A DNA stretch of 64,000 nt, from contig NZ_JABTEX010000008.1 in assembly GCF_015711645.1 (NCBI RefSeq), positions 62,001 through 126,000 on the forward strand. The letters run 5' to 3'. This DNA comes from Planomonospora sp. ID82291 (GTDB lineage: Bacteria; Actinomycetota; Actinomycetes; Streptosporangiales; Streptosporangiaceae). Below are positions 55,601-63,546 of the stretch, in pieces. The stretch's first letter is position 1, and every line of letters starts with the position of its first letter. Below the pieces are notes generated by a model. The model searched no databases and had not been told where the DNA came from. It saw only the letters and a list, made by a program, of their open reading frames with translations. A program made the translations under genes and the position numbers.

Positions 55601-58600
55601 CGTCGCCGTCAGGGTGGTGATGGTGTGAGTGTCGGTGCCGACGCGGATGGTGTCGCCGATCTCCAGCCGGTGCGGGCTGATGTGCTCGGTGACCGGGCCG
55701 GTGTCCGGGGAGACGTCGACGTCGTCGGGCAGGTCCGGCATGAGCCACACGTCGACGCCGGAGGCTAGGATGCGCTGCTCGCGGCGGCCGTCGCCGTGCT
55801 CGATGGTGACGGTGACGAGCGGGAAGCGGGGAAGCGGCTTGGTGTCGATGACGCGTGCCAGCGTCACGGTGCCGTTCGTTTCAGCCAGAGCGATGGCGTC
55901 GCCGCTGGTGAGGTTCTCGGCGCGGGAGCGTTCGGGGGTGGCGCGGTGCGGGTTGTGCGGCGGTTCGGGGTAGCCGGCCAGGCGCGCGAAGGAGCCGTCG
56001 ATCCAGGAGGCGGCGCGTTCCAGTGCGCGCCGCCGCGGCGTCGGCAGCGGGCTGTCGCCGCCGGCGAGGGTACGCAGGTGCACCGACAGGGCGCGCATGT
56101 GCACGGTCGTCATCGGCTGGCTGGCGCGCAGCATCGCGGCGGCTTCCCGCGCCTCGGGGGTGGCGTCCGGGTCGGCGTCGATGTCGAGGCTCAGGACGCG
56201 TTTGCGGATGTCGGAGCGCAGCCTCACCCGCATCGTCGGCGGCCCGTCCGCGGCGGCGGCCGGGTTCTTCGGCTTGCGGGTGCGTTTCGGCTTGGCCGGG
56301 GTGGGGGCGGACTTGGCGGGGATGCGCCACACGGACGTATCTCCGAGCGGTTCGGCGCTCGTGCGGCCGTCGTCGTGGGTCAGGTGCGCCCAGCCGCCGT
56401 GCACGCCGGTGACGCGCGCCAGCTGGGTGCCGTCCATGTCGCCGCCCACGACGAGCCGGTCGCCGGCCTTGACCTGGCGGGCGGGAACCTGCTCGAGGGT
56501 GGCGCCGGCGGGGATCTGGACCAGGCGGCGCGCAGAGGCGTCGGCGGTGTAGGTGCTCCAGTGGGATTCGCCGCGCCAGTCGATCGCTTCGGCGATGGTG
56601 GTGGCGTCACCGCTGCGAACGACACGGGCGACGTAGGCGGGCAGCGCCGCTTCGCCGTCGCCTCCCAGGTCGATGACGTCGCCGGCGGTGATCTGCCAGG
56701 CGGGCACCGTCTGGGTGGCGTGCTGGTTGCCGTGAGCGGGCTGCAGCCGCGACTGCGACAGGTCCTCCCACACGTCGCCGCTGCCGTCGGCGGGGAACGC
56801 GCGGCGCAGCACGCTGCTGGTGTCGGTTTCGATGATGTCGTCGCGGCCGTCGGCGGTGCGCACCCGCAGCAGCGCCTGACCGTCGGAGGTGTAGTCGGCG
56901 CCGACCACCTGGGCGGGGGTGACGGAACCGTCGGGGATGATCCAGGTTCCTGCGGTGAGCGCGACCGGGGAGACGGAGTCGACCTGCAGCGGCGGCCGCT
57001 CGCCGAGGATGCGTTCGACGCGCTGGTCTCCGGTGGAGACGGGGCTGGTGTAGACGAGGCGGCGGTCGTCGTCGAGGCGTACGTGCACCGACCAGGAGTT
57101 GTCGCGGTTGTGCTCGGCCTGTTCGACGACGGCGCGCTGACCGCCGGGAAAGGCCGGGGAGACGCCGGTGGCCTTGTCGGTGCCGTGGTGGAGAACGATC
57201 GCGTCGCCCGCCGTCAGGTCGGAGGGGTGAACGGTTTCCGACGGGTAAGGCCTGTCGCGCAGGTCGGTGTAAGCGGCCAGGGCGGCCGCGGCGTCCTCAG
57301 CGGTGGCGTACCGGGCGCCGCCGGGGACGGTGCCGTCGTCCTTGCCGCGCCACCACCAGCGGGCCGGCCGGTGGCGGAGGCTTCGCGACTGCCGTTCTTT
57401 GCCGATCTGGCCGAGCGGCTTGTCGCCGCGCATGGGGTCGCCGGGCCGGACCACGTTGAACTGGTCGGGTTTGCCGTCGATCGCTGCCAGGGTCAGACCG
57501 TCGGGCAGGCGCGGGGCACCCGGGTCGGGTGCGTCGGCGGCCGGGGCGGGGTCGGTGGCGGCGCGGGCGCGCCGCGAGGAGCCTCCTGCCTCGTTCAGGC
57601 GGGTCAGCAGCGTGTCCTTGGCGTTCTTGGCGCGGAAGCGTCCCCAGCCGCCCGCGTCGCTGTCGTCGTTGAGGCCGGCGATGTACTGGGCGAGTGCGTC
57701 GTCAGCGGCGATCCAGGCCCGTTCGGCTGCCTGGATGGCGGTTGAACGGCGGTCGCCGTCAGCGGCCGTGGCGGCGTCCAGGGCGTCGGCGAACTGGCTG
57801 AGCTTCGCCCCGGCGACCGGGTTGCGGTCGCCGTACTCGGCGGCCAGGTCACGCACCGTCATGACGCTCGGGTGGCGCGGCAGCGCGCTGGCGGCCGACT
57901 GCCGGGCGGCGGCGGCTTCACGCAGGTCCTCGGCCTGGCGCAGGGAGGCGTCCGCTTCGGTCGGGGTGAGGCGTTCGACGTGCTCGTCCAGGCGGACCTC
58001 GGGCGGGTCGGCCAGGTGGCGCGGCAGCACGACGCCGGACTGCTCGATGACGACGTCGGACAGGCGCACCGGCTGGCCCGGCTGGTAGTCGCCGGGGACG
58101 GTGCCGACCCACGATTCGCCGTCGTCCTGGGTGAGGTAGTTACCGGCTCCGGAGCGGACGGTGCGCACCGCGCTGGTGCGGCGCACCACGCGGATCCGGT
58201 CGCCGGGCTGAAGATCACCTGCGGAGACGAAACCACCGGGGCGCGGTTCGGCGGCGCGGGCGGCGGCCCGCCGGTCGGCTTCGTCCTGCAGCACCTTCAC
58301 GGCGGCCTCGGTGGCGCCGACGTCGCCGTCGTCCGGGCCGCCGGCGATGGCCCGGGCCAGGGTGCGCTCGTGGTCGCGGCGAGCGGCGGCAAGCTGCGCT
58401 TCCAGGTCGGTGTCGGAGATGGCGGCCATGCGGGCGGCGGCGGCCTCGTTCAGCTGCTCGACCATGGTGGCGCGGCGCTGCTGCCAGTCGGGGGTGCCCG
58501 CCAGGTCGGGGGCGATGCGGGCGGCCTGGTCAAGGGTGTTCAGCGCCCCGGCGTAGTGGCCGGCGTTGTAGGAGCGTTCAGCGTCGGCCAGCAGGTCGGG

Positions 58601-61600
58601 CACATACTGGCGGCGCGATTCAGCGATCAGGTCGGTGCGCTGCTCGGGTGTGAGAGCGGGCAGCCCGTCGGGCAGGATCGGCACGTCTCTCACCGGCTGC
58701 GGGCGGGTCCGGCCGTCGCGGCGGCCCAGACCAGGACCAGGACCAGTTCCGGTGCCGGTGCCGGTGCCGGTGCCGGGGATGAGACGCAGGCCGCCGAGCG
58801 GGGTGCGGCGGGTGTGCGTCTGCCCGGCGGGCAGCAGCACCCGGGAGGCGTGGCCGTCGCTGTGCTGCAGCCGCGCGTACCGGTCCCCGCTGGGGGTGTC
58901 GTCGATGCCGATGACGGTGGCGTCGTAGATGTCGTCGGTCGGCCGGTACAGGTGGTCACCGATGGTGATGTCGGCGGTGTCGGCTTGTTCGGTCCGCGGC
59001 GGGTCGGCCAGGTGCTGCTCGTAGCGGGCGAACGCAGCGTCGGCCTGCTCGCGGGTGAGGAAGCTGACGGTGCTGGACTGGCCGTCGGAGCCGACCCATC
59101 GGAAGGAGTCGTTCCAGCCGTCGTGCACGCCCGGCGTGGCCGCGGGCGTGGCCGGCGGGCCGGAGCGGCGGTTGGCGGCGTTGCGCCGGTCCAGGCTGAT
59201 GCGCCGCTGCTCGGAGTTCAGGGTGTTGTGCATGTCGCGCAGACGGCGCCGCTGATGCCCGCCCGGGTCGGCGACGTCGTCGAGGCCGTCGATGGCGCGG
59301 TTCAGTGCCGCGTACACCTCATCCCACGCGACGGTGATCGCCTCGGCGGGCCCGTCGTCAAGCAGGTCGGCCAGAACGCCTGCGGCGTGCCCGGCGTCGC
59401 TGTCGAATCCGGCGATCTCGTCGGCCATGTCGTGGGCAGACATGTCCCGGAGCGGGGTGAGGGCGCGGACGCGGTCGGCGTTGGCGCGTTCAGCGGCGGC
59501 CCGTTCGGTCTGCTGGGCGCGGCTGGCGTGGGCGTCGGCGACGCTTTCGGCGGCCGCCTGCGGCGTGTACCGGTTGACCTCGGCGGGGATCTGCTGGGCG
59601 GTCCACGTGTTGTCGACGGCGCGGTCGGCGCCCTGGCCGCGGCCCTGGGTCATGTCGACCAGCTGGGCGCTGGAGCTGCCGGGCCGGTAGTCATCAGGCA
59701 GGGTGCCGGTGGTGACGGTGCCAGAGGCGTCGCTCCAGAAGACGCGGTCGCCGGGCTTCAGGTCGCGGGAGGAGACCGGCACCCACGGGTAGGTGCCGGG
59801 GTAGGTGCGCCGGTGCAGGTTCTCGGCTTCGTCGGCCAGGTTCGAGACGTGCTGCAGGATGCCGTTGGCGGCATCGGCGTGCGGGGTGTCCTTGTAGACG
59901 TCCCAGATACGGTCGAGCTCGTCGCGAAGGGTGGGGAGCTGCGCTGCGAGGAAAGCGCCGTCGCTGCTTTGCACGCCTTCGGCGGCGGCGTCGGCGGCCT
60001 GCTTGAGGCGCACCCGGTCGGATGCGTCGATGCTGGCCGGGATGTCGAGGTCGGACAGGGCGTCCGACAGCTCCAGCAGCCGCTGGCGGGCTGCCGGGTC
60101 CGGCTCGTCCGGGGCCTCCGGCGCGACCTGGATGGCGTCGGCACGGAGCCGGTGCACGTGGTCGCGGATGCGGTCCCAGTCGCGGAAATCAGCGGAGATG
60201 CGCTGGCCGGCGTCGATCGCGGCGAGCGCGGCGTCGTAGTCGCCGCCGTCGGCCAGGCGGCGGGCATCGGCCGAGCGGGCCATGGCGCGCCGCTCGAGTT
60301 CGCTGGTCACCGCATACCGCTGCTCGTTACGCACCGCCGGTATCGACGGGCCGGTGTCGATGCGCTGCAGTTCGGTCCGCAGGTCCTCGACGCTCATGGC
60401 GCGCAGCCGGGCGCGGCGTTCGCGCACATCCCGGTTGGGGGTTTCCCACGCTTGGCCGCGGATGCGGTCGCGGACCTGGCCGAGCAGGCCGTTGAGCCAG
60501 TCCCGGTTAGGGGAGGTGGCTCGGCGGCCGTAGCTGTCGCGCCAGCCGGGTTCGTCGGCGTAGTCGCTGCTCAACGCCTCGATGGTGTCCTGGGCGCGGC
60601 CCCATGCGGCGCTGACCTGATCGACGTGGTCTTCGAAGGCGTCGTCGTCGTCGGGCGGGGTGACATCGAGGATGGCGAGAGCGTCCCGAACGGCGTCGGC
60701 GGCCTCGGGCGCGTTGTAGCGCTCGCGCAACTCCTGCTGCCACTGCTCGGGCGTCATGTCCTTGGGCTGCGTCTGCGGCGGTTTCGTCCATTCGCGCGGC
60801 GGCGGACCGAGCGGGTCACCGTCCTCGGTGAGCCCTCGGCGGGCGAGCTCGTCACGGATCTGGCCGGCGGTGGCGGCGTCGCCGGTACGGCGGGCAAGCC
60901 CGGACAGCTCGACGAGGTGGTCGGTGTCGTAGGTGCCGATGTGCTCGGCCCGCCAGTCGCGCATGGCGGCGGACGCCGCGGCGTCGATGCGGGCGCGTTC
61001 GGCGTAGGCGGCGTCCTGGTCGGATGCGTAACCGGTGTTCGCGTCGATGCCGGAGTACGTGGAGTCCTTCAGCCACTGGTGGGCGCGTTCGGCTTCGCGC
61101 GGGTCGGATCCGGCCAAGGCGGCGACCAGTCGGTCGGCGGCGCCGTTGATCTGCTCCTCCCGCAAGGGGATGAACACCCCGTCGGCGGGGGTGAGCGTCT
61201 CACGCACTGCGGCTGGGCCGCTGACGGGCGGGGACTCCTGGGCGGGTGCGACGGCCTCGTCGTCGGCGGCGGGCTCGTCGCGGGCGGGTGCGGCGGCCGC
61301 CGGGGCAGCGTCGGCGGCCTGGAAATCGGCGGCGTACGGGTCGAACAGCTCCACGCTGCCAGCGCGGTCGGGTTCGAGGAACAGACCGTCCTGGCGGGTC
61401 TGCGGGGCAGGCGCGGCCGGCGCCGAGCGGCCGGATGCGCCGCGGCTGGTGCGGTGCACATCCTGGCCGTCGTCGAGAACGAACTCGCGGCTGCCGGTGA
61501 TGGGGCCGATGGCGCCGCCGGGCGCTTCCCAGCGGGCGTTTTCCCCCAGGCGCAGCGTGTGGCCGCCGTACAGGTCTTGTTCGGGGTCGGCGACGACGGC

Positions 61601-62623
61601 GCCGTGCACGGTCACGGTCGAGCCGATGGGCGGCATGGCACCGCTGGCGCTGGTGAACCGCTCAGCATTCGCGCTGGTGACCGACACGTCGAACGCGACC
61701 CGGTCGCCGACGCGAAGGTCGGTGGCATCCACCGCCGAGTCGGTCGCCGGGCCCGGTTCGGGAGCGGCGGGCGCCGGTTCAGGGGCCGCGGATGTAGCTT
61801 CAGCCGGGATGGCGTCCGTCGCAGAGGAGCTTTCGGCCGGCTGGTCTGAGCCGGCCGTACCGGAGGAAGTGTCCGTGGCCTGAGCAGCGCGGGTGTTCGC
61901 ATCAGCGGGCTTGCGCGCGGCGGGCGCGGCCGCGTCGTCCTGGCCGCCGCCCTGCCCGGCTTCGTTGTCGTCGTCGCGGATGGCGGAGGCGTACAACTGC
62001 TGGCCGAGCCGCTGGGCGTTCGGGTCGCGGCGGCGCACCGCGGCGATCAGGTCCTGCAGCGGCTTTTCCGGGATCAGTCGGGCGACGGCGTCCTCATCGA
62101 CGACCAGGGAGGTACGGCCGCCGGGCACGTTCAGTTCGACGCGTATCTGCCCGTCGATGATGCGGCCGACCTGGGAGATCGTGCCGATCCGCACGACGGC
62201 GTCACCCGTGCGCGGGTCACGGCCGTACATCAAGACGGTGCGGCGCCCGCGGATGCTGCGCACCAGGGTGCGCCCGTCGCGCACCTCGGGTCGGAAGTCG
62301 GTGCCGCCGCGGGTGGGGTTCTTCACCGTGAGTTCGGCCGGTTTGTCGGCGGTCTTGCCGGTCGGGGCCGAGCCGTCGGGGCGTTTTTCCACCGTCAGGT
62401 AGTTGCGGTGGACCCGCTGGATGGTGCCGTCGGGGAACTTCACCTCGATGCGGCCGCCGCCGACGTTCTTGACGACCTTGCCCAGGCCGCCGCCCCACAC
62501 GCGGACGGTCGCGCCCGTCTCGATGAACCGCCCCTTGCGATCACGGGGATGCAGGTCGCTGTCGAACTTCGCCCGCCCTAGCGCCTTGATCTCCCAGCTG
62601 TCCCAGCCGGATTCGGTCATCAA
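52628..62623 (-). CDS. Giant virion-associated protein with barrel repeats and C-terminal metalloprotease motif
   Basis: A 3331-residue protein. It starts with the shared N-terminal module (DSDLHPRDRKGRFIETGATV, KVVKNVGGGRIEVKFPDGT). About eleven further barrel-like modules with an L-x2-G-D-x-(I/V) start lie near residues 302, 956, 1219, 1471, 1803, 1891, 1978, 2051, 2238, 2321 and 2401. Between them are long helical regions. A coiled coil (~2710-2860) precedes AVHELGHAFQHLL with an HExxH zinc motif at 2959-2963 and a possible third ligand Glu3028 in GHGEVFTTGVESL. Giant ejected proteins are known in phages (DarB of P1 as an example). Likely packaged in the head. An exact late element lies 59 nt upstream. 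Confidence 0.75.
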   Translation of the reverse strand: MMTESGWDSWEIKALGRAKFDSDLHPRDRKGRFIETGATVRVWGGGLGKVVKNVGGGRIEVKFPDGTIQRVHRNYLTVEKRPDGSAPTGKTADKPAELTVKNPTRGGTDFRPEVRDGRTLVRSIRGRRTVLMYGRDPRTGDAVVRIGTISQVGRIIDGQIRVELNVPGGRTSLVVDEDAVARLIPEKPLQDLIAAVRRRDPNAQRLGQQLYASAIRDDDNEAGQGGGQDDAAAPAARKPADANTRAAQATDTSSGTAGSDQPAESSSATDAIPAEATSAAPEPAPAAPEPGPATDSAVDATDLRVGDRVAFDVSVTSANAERFTSASGAMPPIGSTVTVHGAVVADPEQDLYGGHTLRLGENARWEAPGGAIGPITGSREFVLDDGQDVHRTSRGASGRSAPAAPAPQTRQDGLFLEPDRAGSVELFDPYAADFQAADAAPAAAAPARDEPAADDEAVAPAQESPPVSGPAAVRETLTPADGVFIPLREEQINGAADRLVAALAGSDPREAERAHQWLKDSTYSGIDANTGYASDQDAAYAERARIDAAASAAMRDWRAEHIGTYDTDHLVELSGLARRTGDAATAGQIRDELARRGLTEDGDPLGPPPREWTKPPQTQPKDMTPEQWQQELRERYNAPEAADAVRDALAILDVTPPDDDDAFEDHVDQVSAAWGRAQDTIEALSSDYADEPGWRDSYGRRATSPNRDWLNGLLGQVRDRIRGQAWETPNRDVRERRARLRAMSVEDLRTELQRIDTGPSIPAVRNEQRYAVTSELERRAMARSADARRLADGGDYDAALAAIDAGQRISADFRDWDRIRDHVHRLRADAIQVAPEAPDEPDPAARQRLLELSDALSDLDIPASIDASDRVRLKQAADAAAEGVQSSDGAFLAAQLPTLRDELDRIWDVYKDTPHADAANGILQHVSNLADEAENLHRRTYPGTYPWVPVSSRDLKPGDRVFWSDASGTVTTGTLPDDYRPGSSSAQLVDMTQGRGQGADRAVDNTWTAQQIPAEVNRYTPQAAAESVADAHASRAQQTERAAAERANADRVRALTPLRDMSAHDMADEIAGFDSDAGHAAGVLADLLDDGPAEAITVAWDEVYAALNRAIDGLDDVADPGGHQRRRLRDMHNTLNSEQRRISLDRRNAANRRSGPPATPAATPGVHDGWNDSFRWVGSDGQSSTVSFLTREQADAAFARYEQHLADPPRTEQADTADITIGDHLYRPTDDIYDATVIGIDDTPSGDRYARLQHSDGHASRVLLPAGQTHTRRTPLGGLRLIPGTGTGTGTGTGPGPGLGRRDGRTRPQPVRDVPILPDGLPALTPEQRTDLIAESRRQYVPDLLADAERSYNAGHYAGALNTLDQAARIAPDLAGTPDWQQRRATMVEQLNEAAAARMAAISDTDLEAQLAAARRDHERTLARAIAGGPDDGDVGATEAAVKVLQDEADRRAAARAAEPRPGGFVSAGDLQPGDRIRVVRRTSAVRTVRSGAGNYLTQDDGESWVGTVPGDYQPGQPVRLSDVVIEQSGVVLPRHLADPPEVRLDEHVERLTPTEADASLRQAEDLREAAAARQSAASALPRHPSVMTVRDLAAEYGDRNPVAGAKLSQFADALDAATAADGDRRSTAIQAAERAWIAADDALAQYIAGLNDDSDAGGWGRFRAKNAKDTLLTRLNEAGGSSRRARAATDPAPAADAPDPGAPRLPDGLTLAAIDGKPDQFNVVRPGDPMRGDKPLGQIGKERQSRSLRHRPARWWWRGKDDGTVPGGARYATAEDAAAALAAYTDLRDRPYPSETVHPSDLTAGDAIVLHHGTDKATGVSPAFPGGQRAVVEQAEHNRDNSWSVHVRLDDDRRLVYTSPVSTGDQRVERILGERPPLQVDSVSPVALTAGTWIIPDGSVTPAQVVGADYTSDGQALLRVRTADGRDDIIETDTSSVLRRAFPADGSGDVWEDLSQSRLQPAHGNQHATQTVPAWQITAGDVIDLGGDGEAALPAYVARVVRSGDATTIAEAIDWRGESHWSTYTADASARRLVQIPAGATLEQVPARQVKAGDRLVVGGDMDGTQLARVTGVHGGWAHLTHDDGRTSAEPLGDTSVWRIPAKSAPTPAKPKRTRKPKNPAAAADGPPTMRVRLRSDIRKRVLSLDIDADPDATPEAREAAAMLRASQPMTTVHMRALSVHLRTLAGGDSPLPTPRRRALERAASWIDGSFARLAGYPEPPHNPHRATPERSRAENLTSGDAIALAETNGTVTLARVIDTKPLPRFPLVTVTIEHGDGRREQRILASGVDVWLMPDLPDDVDVSPDTGPVTEHISPHRLEIGDTIRVGTDTHTITTLTATSTPWAATETWQARTSDGDVVDLAWSGFPSVVRVGRGTHSADQPWDSVLDERGGDGIIPATEVRVGDRVTFGPEHGNLSGTVEQLTPLIGGDPLSGGEQIGFVASVRTLDDDIDMVAIMDAGEQKVTRHALGTDDAEHRINRQYHQRRRTERERHLAETLSQLETSLYADVARTVLADYDDQRTRPDESGEHRWLAAPDLVEQVWKKHDADGSAAAEQVARILTDDSDDEQTSVLAKRITPLMQQLRDRAFASMVQGIVNADPLPGETRDQALRRIMHQYASTPPLTGPGIARLLAAHDLTELDDVAPPAVPDLDDEGGADLPSRMATYRKALPADLAHISHKQVERRIYRPLSLDQLEAAQQPSLDTITAYVPDIAADGGPGEHAMRHVAIIKAAGADIAADIERRASAVDGYSDAVRTRQAAQERIDAATAEITRLKAEHGATRRARLDAKAKTFGYAGIDDLVAQANADAGSQAARDRWKVITPAEFGSGELPEVVTLKARIADDRTERDAAERTIRDIQQTATLEALANLRAIGGHRLEFHDERGRRRADTHKVTAMMRDAEQLFPADWVAALAGHGPITLKATTDTPYRDAETGAIALNPNFGGGRRSRDQAVHELGHAFQHLLPGLKDAERAYLWERTSRGPIGERTRPEPTPLDGTPDQVGYPEAFPHPYSGRVYPNGHGEVFTTGVESLLAGGNYLDDDSRAWTLGVLALLGTGETGPQRDPLDGVDITSLSVQDLQDLLGSVPWGSPAYNRIMNELRGRDDHDDPLAGVNLDQLSGEALLELLGQVEDYYSVARITEALDEWEAEEAAEQQRAARIEQRVASGQSLDEAIAEEYGVSEEQMRRDRARSLAGTERGGNTEEAVRADYELFIENLRQAYEGGFTGNRNTDIYANRNEDAANRAARGRGYDSDRLWTLASWDEIVANGSPEFVQWLEAQGWMSWTEYRAQFLGRDRDVRAARRAREARGAARPDARQRGRGRSRR
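58730..58777. repeat. Hexanucleotide tandem repeats inside the giant gene
   Basis: Read on the plus strand, a short (CCAGGA)n run is followed by (CCGGTG)n, about eight units in all. They encode a Gly-Thr/Gly-Pro string near residue 1285, a flexible linker and probable length-variable site. Confidence 0.6.
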
Positions 62624-62925
62624 CCTGGCCCCCCGCGTCGTGCCCCTCGGTCAGTCGCGGTGGAGAGTGCCGAAAGCGGGAGCTAACGTCGCATCGCGGC
62701 GGCGGCTACAAGACCGTTGCTGGCAGCGCGGAGCTGGCTCGCGAACTGGCGGCGATGAGCGGCGCGGGCCCCATCACGGACGTCGATCCGCGGCGTGCCT
62801 TCCCTCGGCGGGAACGGCCACGGCCGATAGCAGGACCTGCGCCGCAGCACGGGACCGCAACGGTGTGCGGCAATGACCTGCGGTGGGATGAGGGCGTCTC
62901 CTACTGTCGGCTGCGGTAGGAGCCG
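62624..62925. other. Intergenic region upstream of the giant gene
   Basis: About 300 bp between divergent genes. It carries the late element at 62682 and, just before the rightward gene, CTCCTAC/GTAGGAG arms (7 bp). No gene seen. Confidence 0.5.
62682..62692 (-). promoter_or_regulatory. GCGACGTWAGC element before the giant gene
   Basis: Exact GCGACGTTAGC on the minus strand, 59 nt upstream of ATG 62623. Confidence 0.65.
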
Positions 62926-63516
62926 GTGAGCGAGGGAGCGTCCGTGGCGATCAACTGGGACACCGTCGCGACGAGTGCCGCCACGGCGGTCGTCGTCACC
63001 TCCATGTACGACTACTTCGTCAGGCCCCGGCAAGAAGCACGCAAGGAACGCATCGCAGAGCAGCTTCGTGCTCGGCGGGAGTTGCTGGCGGTGCTGGCGT
63101 ATACCGCGCAAAGCGCCAGCGTTGTCCTGCTGGAGCCGCCGCCGGACGCGACGACCGCAGTGCTGGAGAAGCTGCGCGATCAGCGCCAACGTCAATATGA
63201 GCGCATGCAGGAGCATGTCCAGAGCCTGTTTGACGACGTGACGCGCTACGCCAGCACCTACGTCCTGCTGCCTCGCGATGTGCTGATCGAGTGCGTGTGC
63301 TGCATGCAAGGGGTGCTGATGTCATCGCGGTCCCGCCGCGAGCAGGCCCGTCTCCTTCACGCGTTCACCTACCAACTGGCCGTGATCTTCTCTTACGCGG
63401 GGTGGAGGCTGATCGCCCGTGGGAAGGCGCTGATGAAGACCCGGCGGCTTCTGGGGGAGGTTGCTTGCGACGGCACCACCGCGGCGGCCCCGAGTGTGCC
63501 GACTTCGGCGGGGTGA
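62926..63516 (+). CDS. Hypothetical membrane-anchored protein
   Basis: 190-196 residues; GTG 62926 or GTG 62944 (GAGGGAG upstream of the latter). An N-terminal hydrophobic helix (DTVATSAATAVVVTSMYDYF) is followed by a basic helical region (RPRQEARKERIAEQLRARRELL) and a largely helical body (QRQYERMQEHVQSLFDDVTRY, IECVCCMQGVLMSS). No family recognised. It faces against the virion genes on both sides, so it is likely an independent (moron-type) gene, perhaps membrane-linked immunity or exclusion. Confidence 0.55.
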   Translation: MSEGASVAINWDTVATSAATAVVVTSMYDYFVRPRQEARKERIAEQLRARRELLAVLAYTAQSASVVLLEPPPDATTAVLEKLRDQRQRQYERMQEHVQSLFDDVTRYASTYVLLPRDVLIECVCCMQGVLMSSRSRREQARLLHAFTYQLAVIFSYAGWRLIARGKALMKTRRLLGEVACDGTTAAAPSVPTSAG

Positions 63517-63546
63517 GCGCCGCGGCCGGCGGGTGCATGGCGGTGT

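Noticed and set aside
55796-57745. Open frame of about 650 codons on the plus strand inside the giant gene
   Set aside because: Same antisense effect; no ribosome site, no recognisable motif.
57872-61849. Open frame of about 1300 codons on the plus strand opposite the giant gene
   Set aside because: High G+C leaves few stop codons in antisense frames; the translation is Gly/Val/Arg-rich without domains, and the opposite strand has repeats, a metalloprotease motif and an upstream late element.
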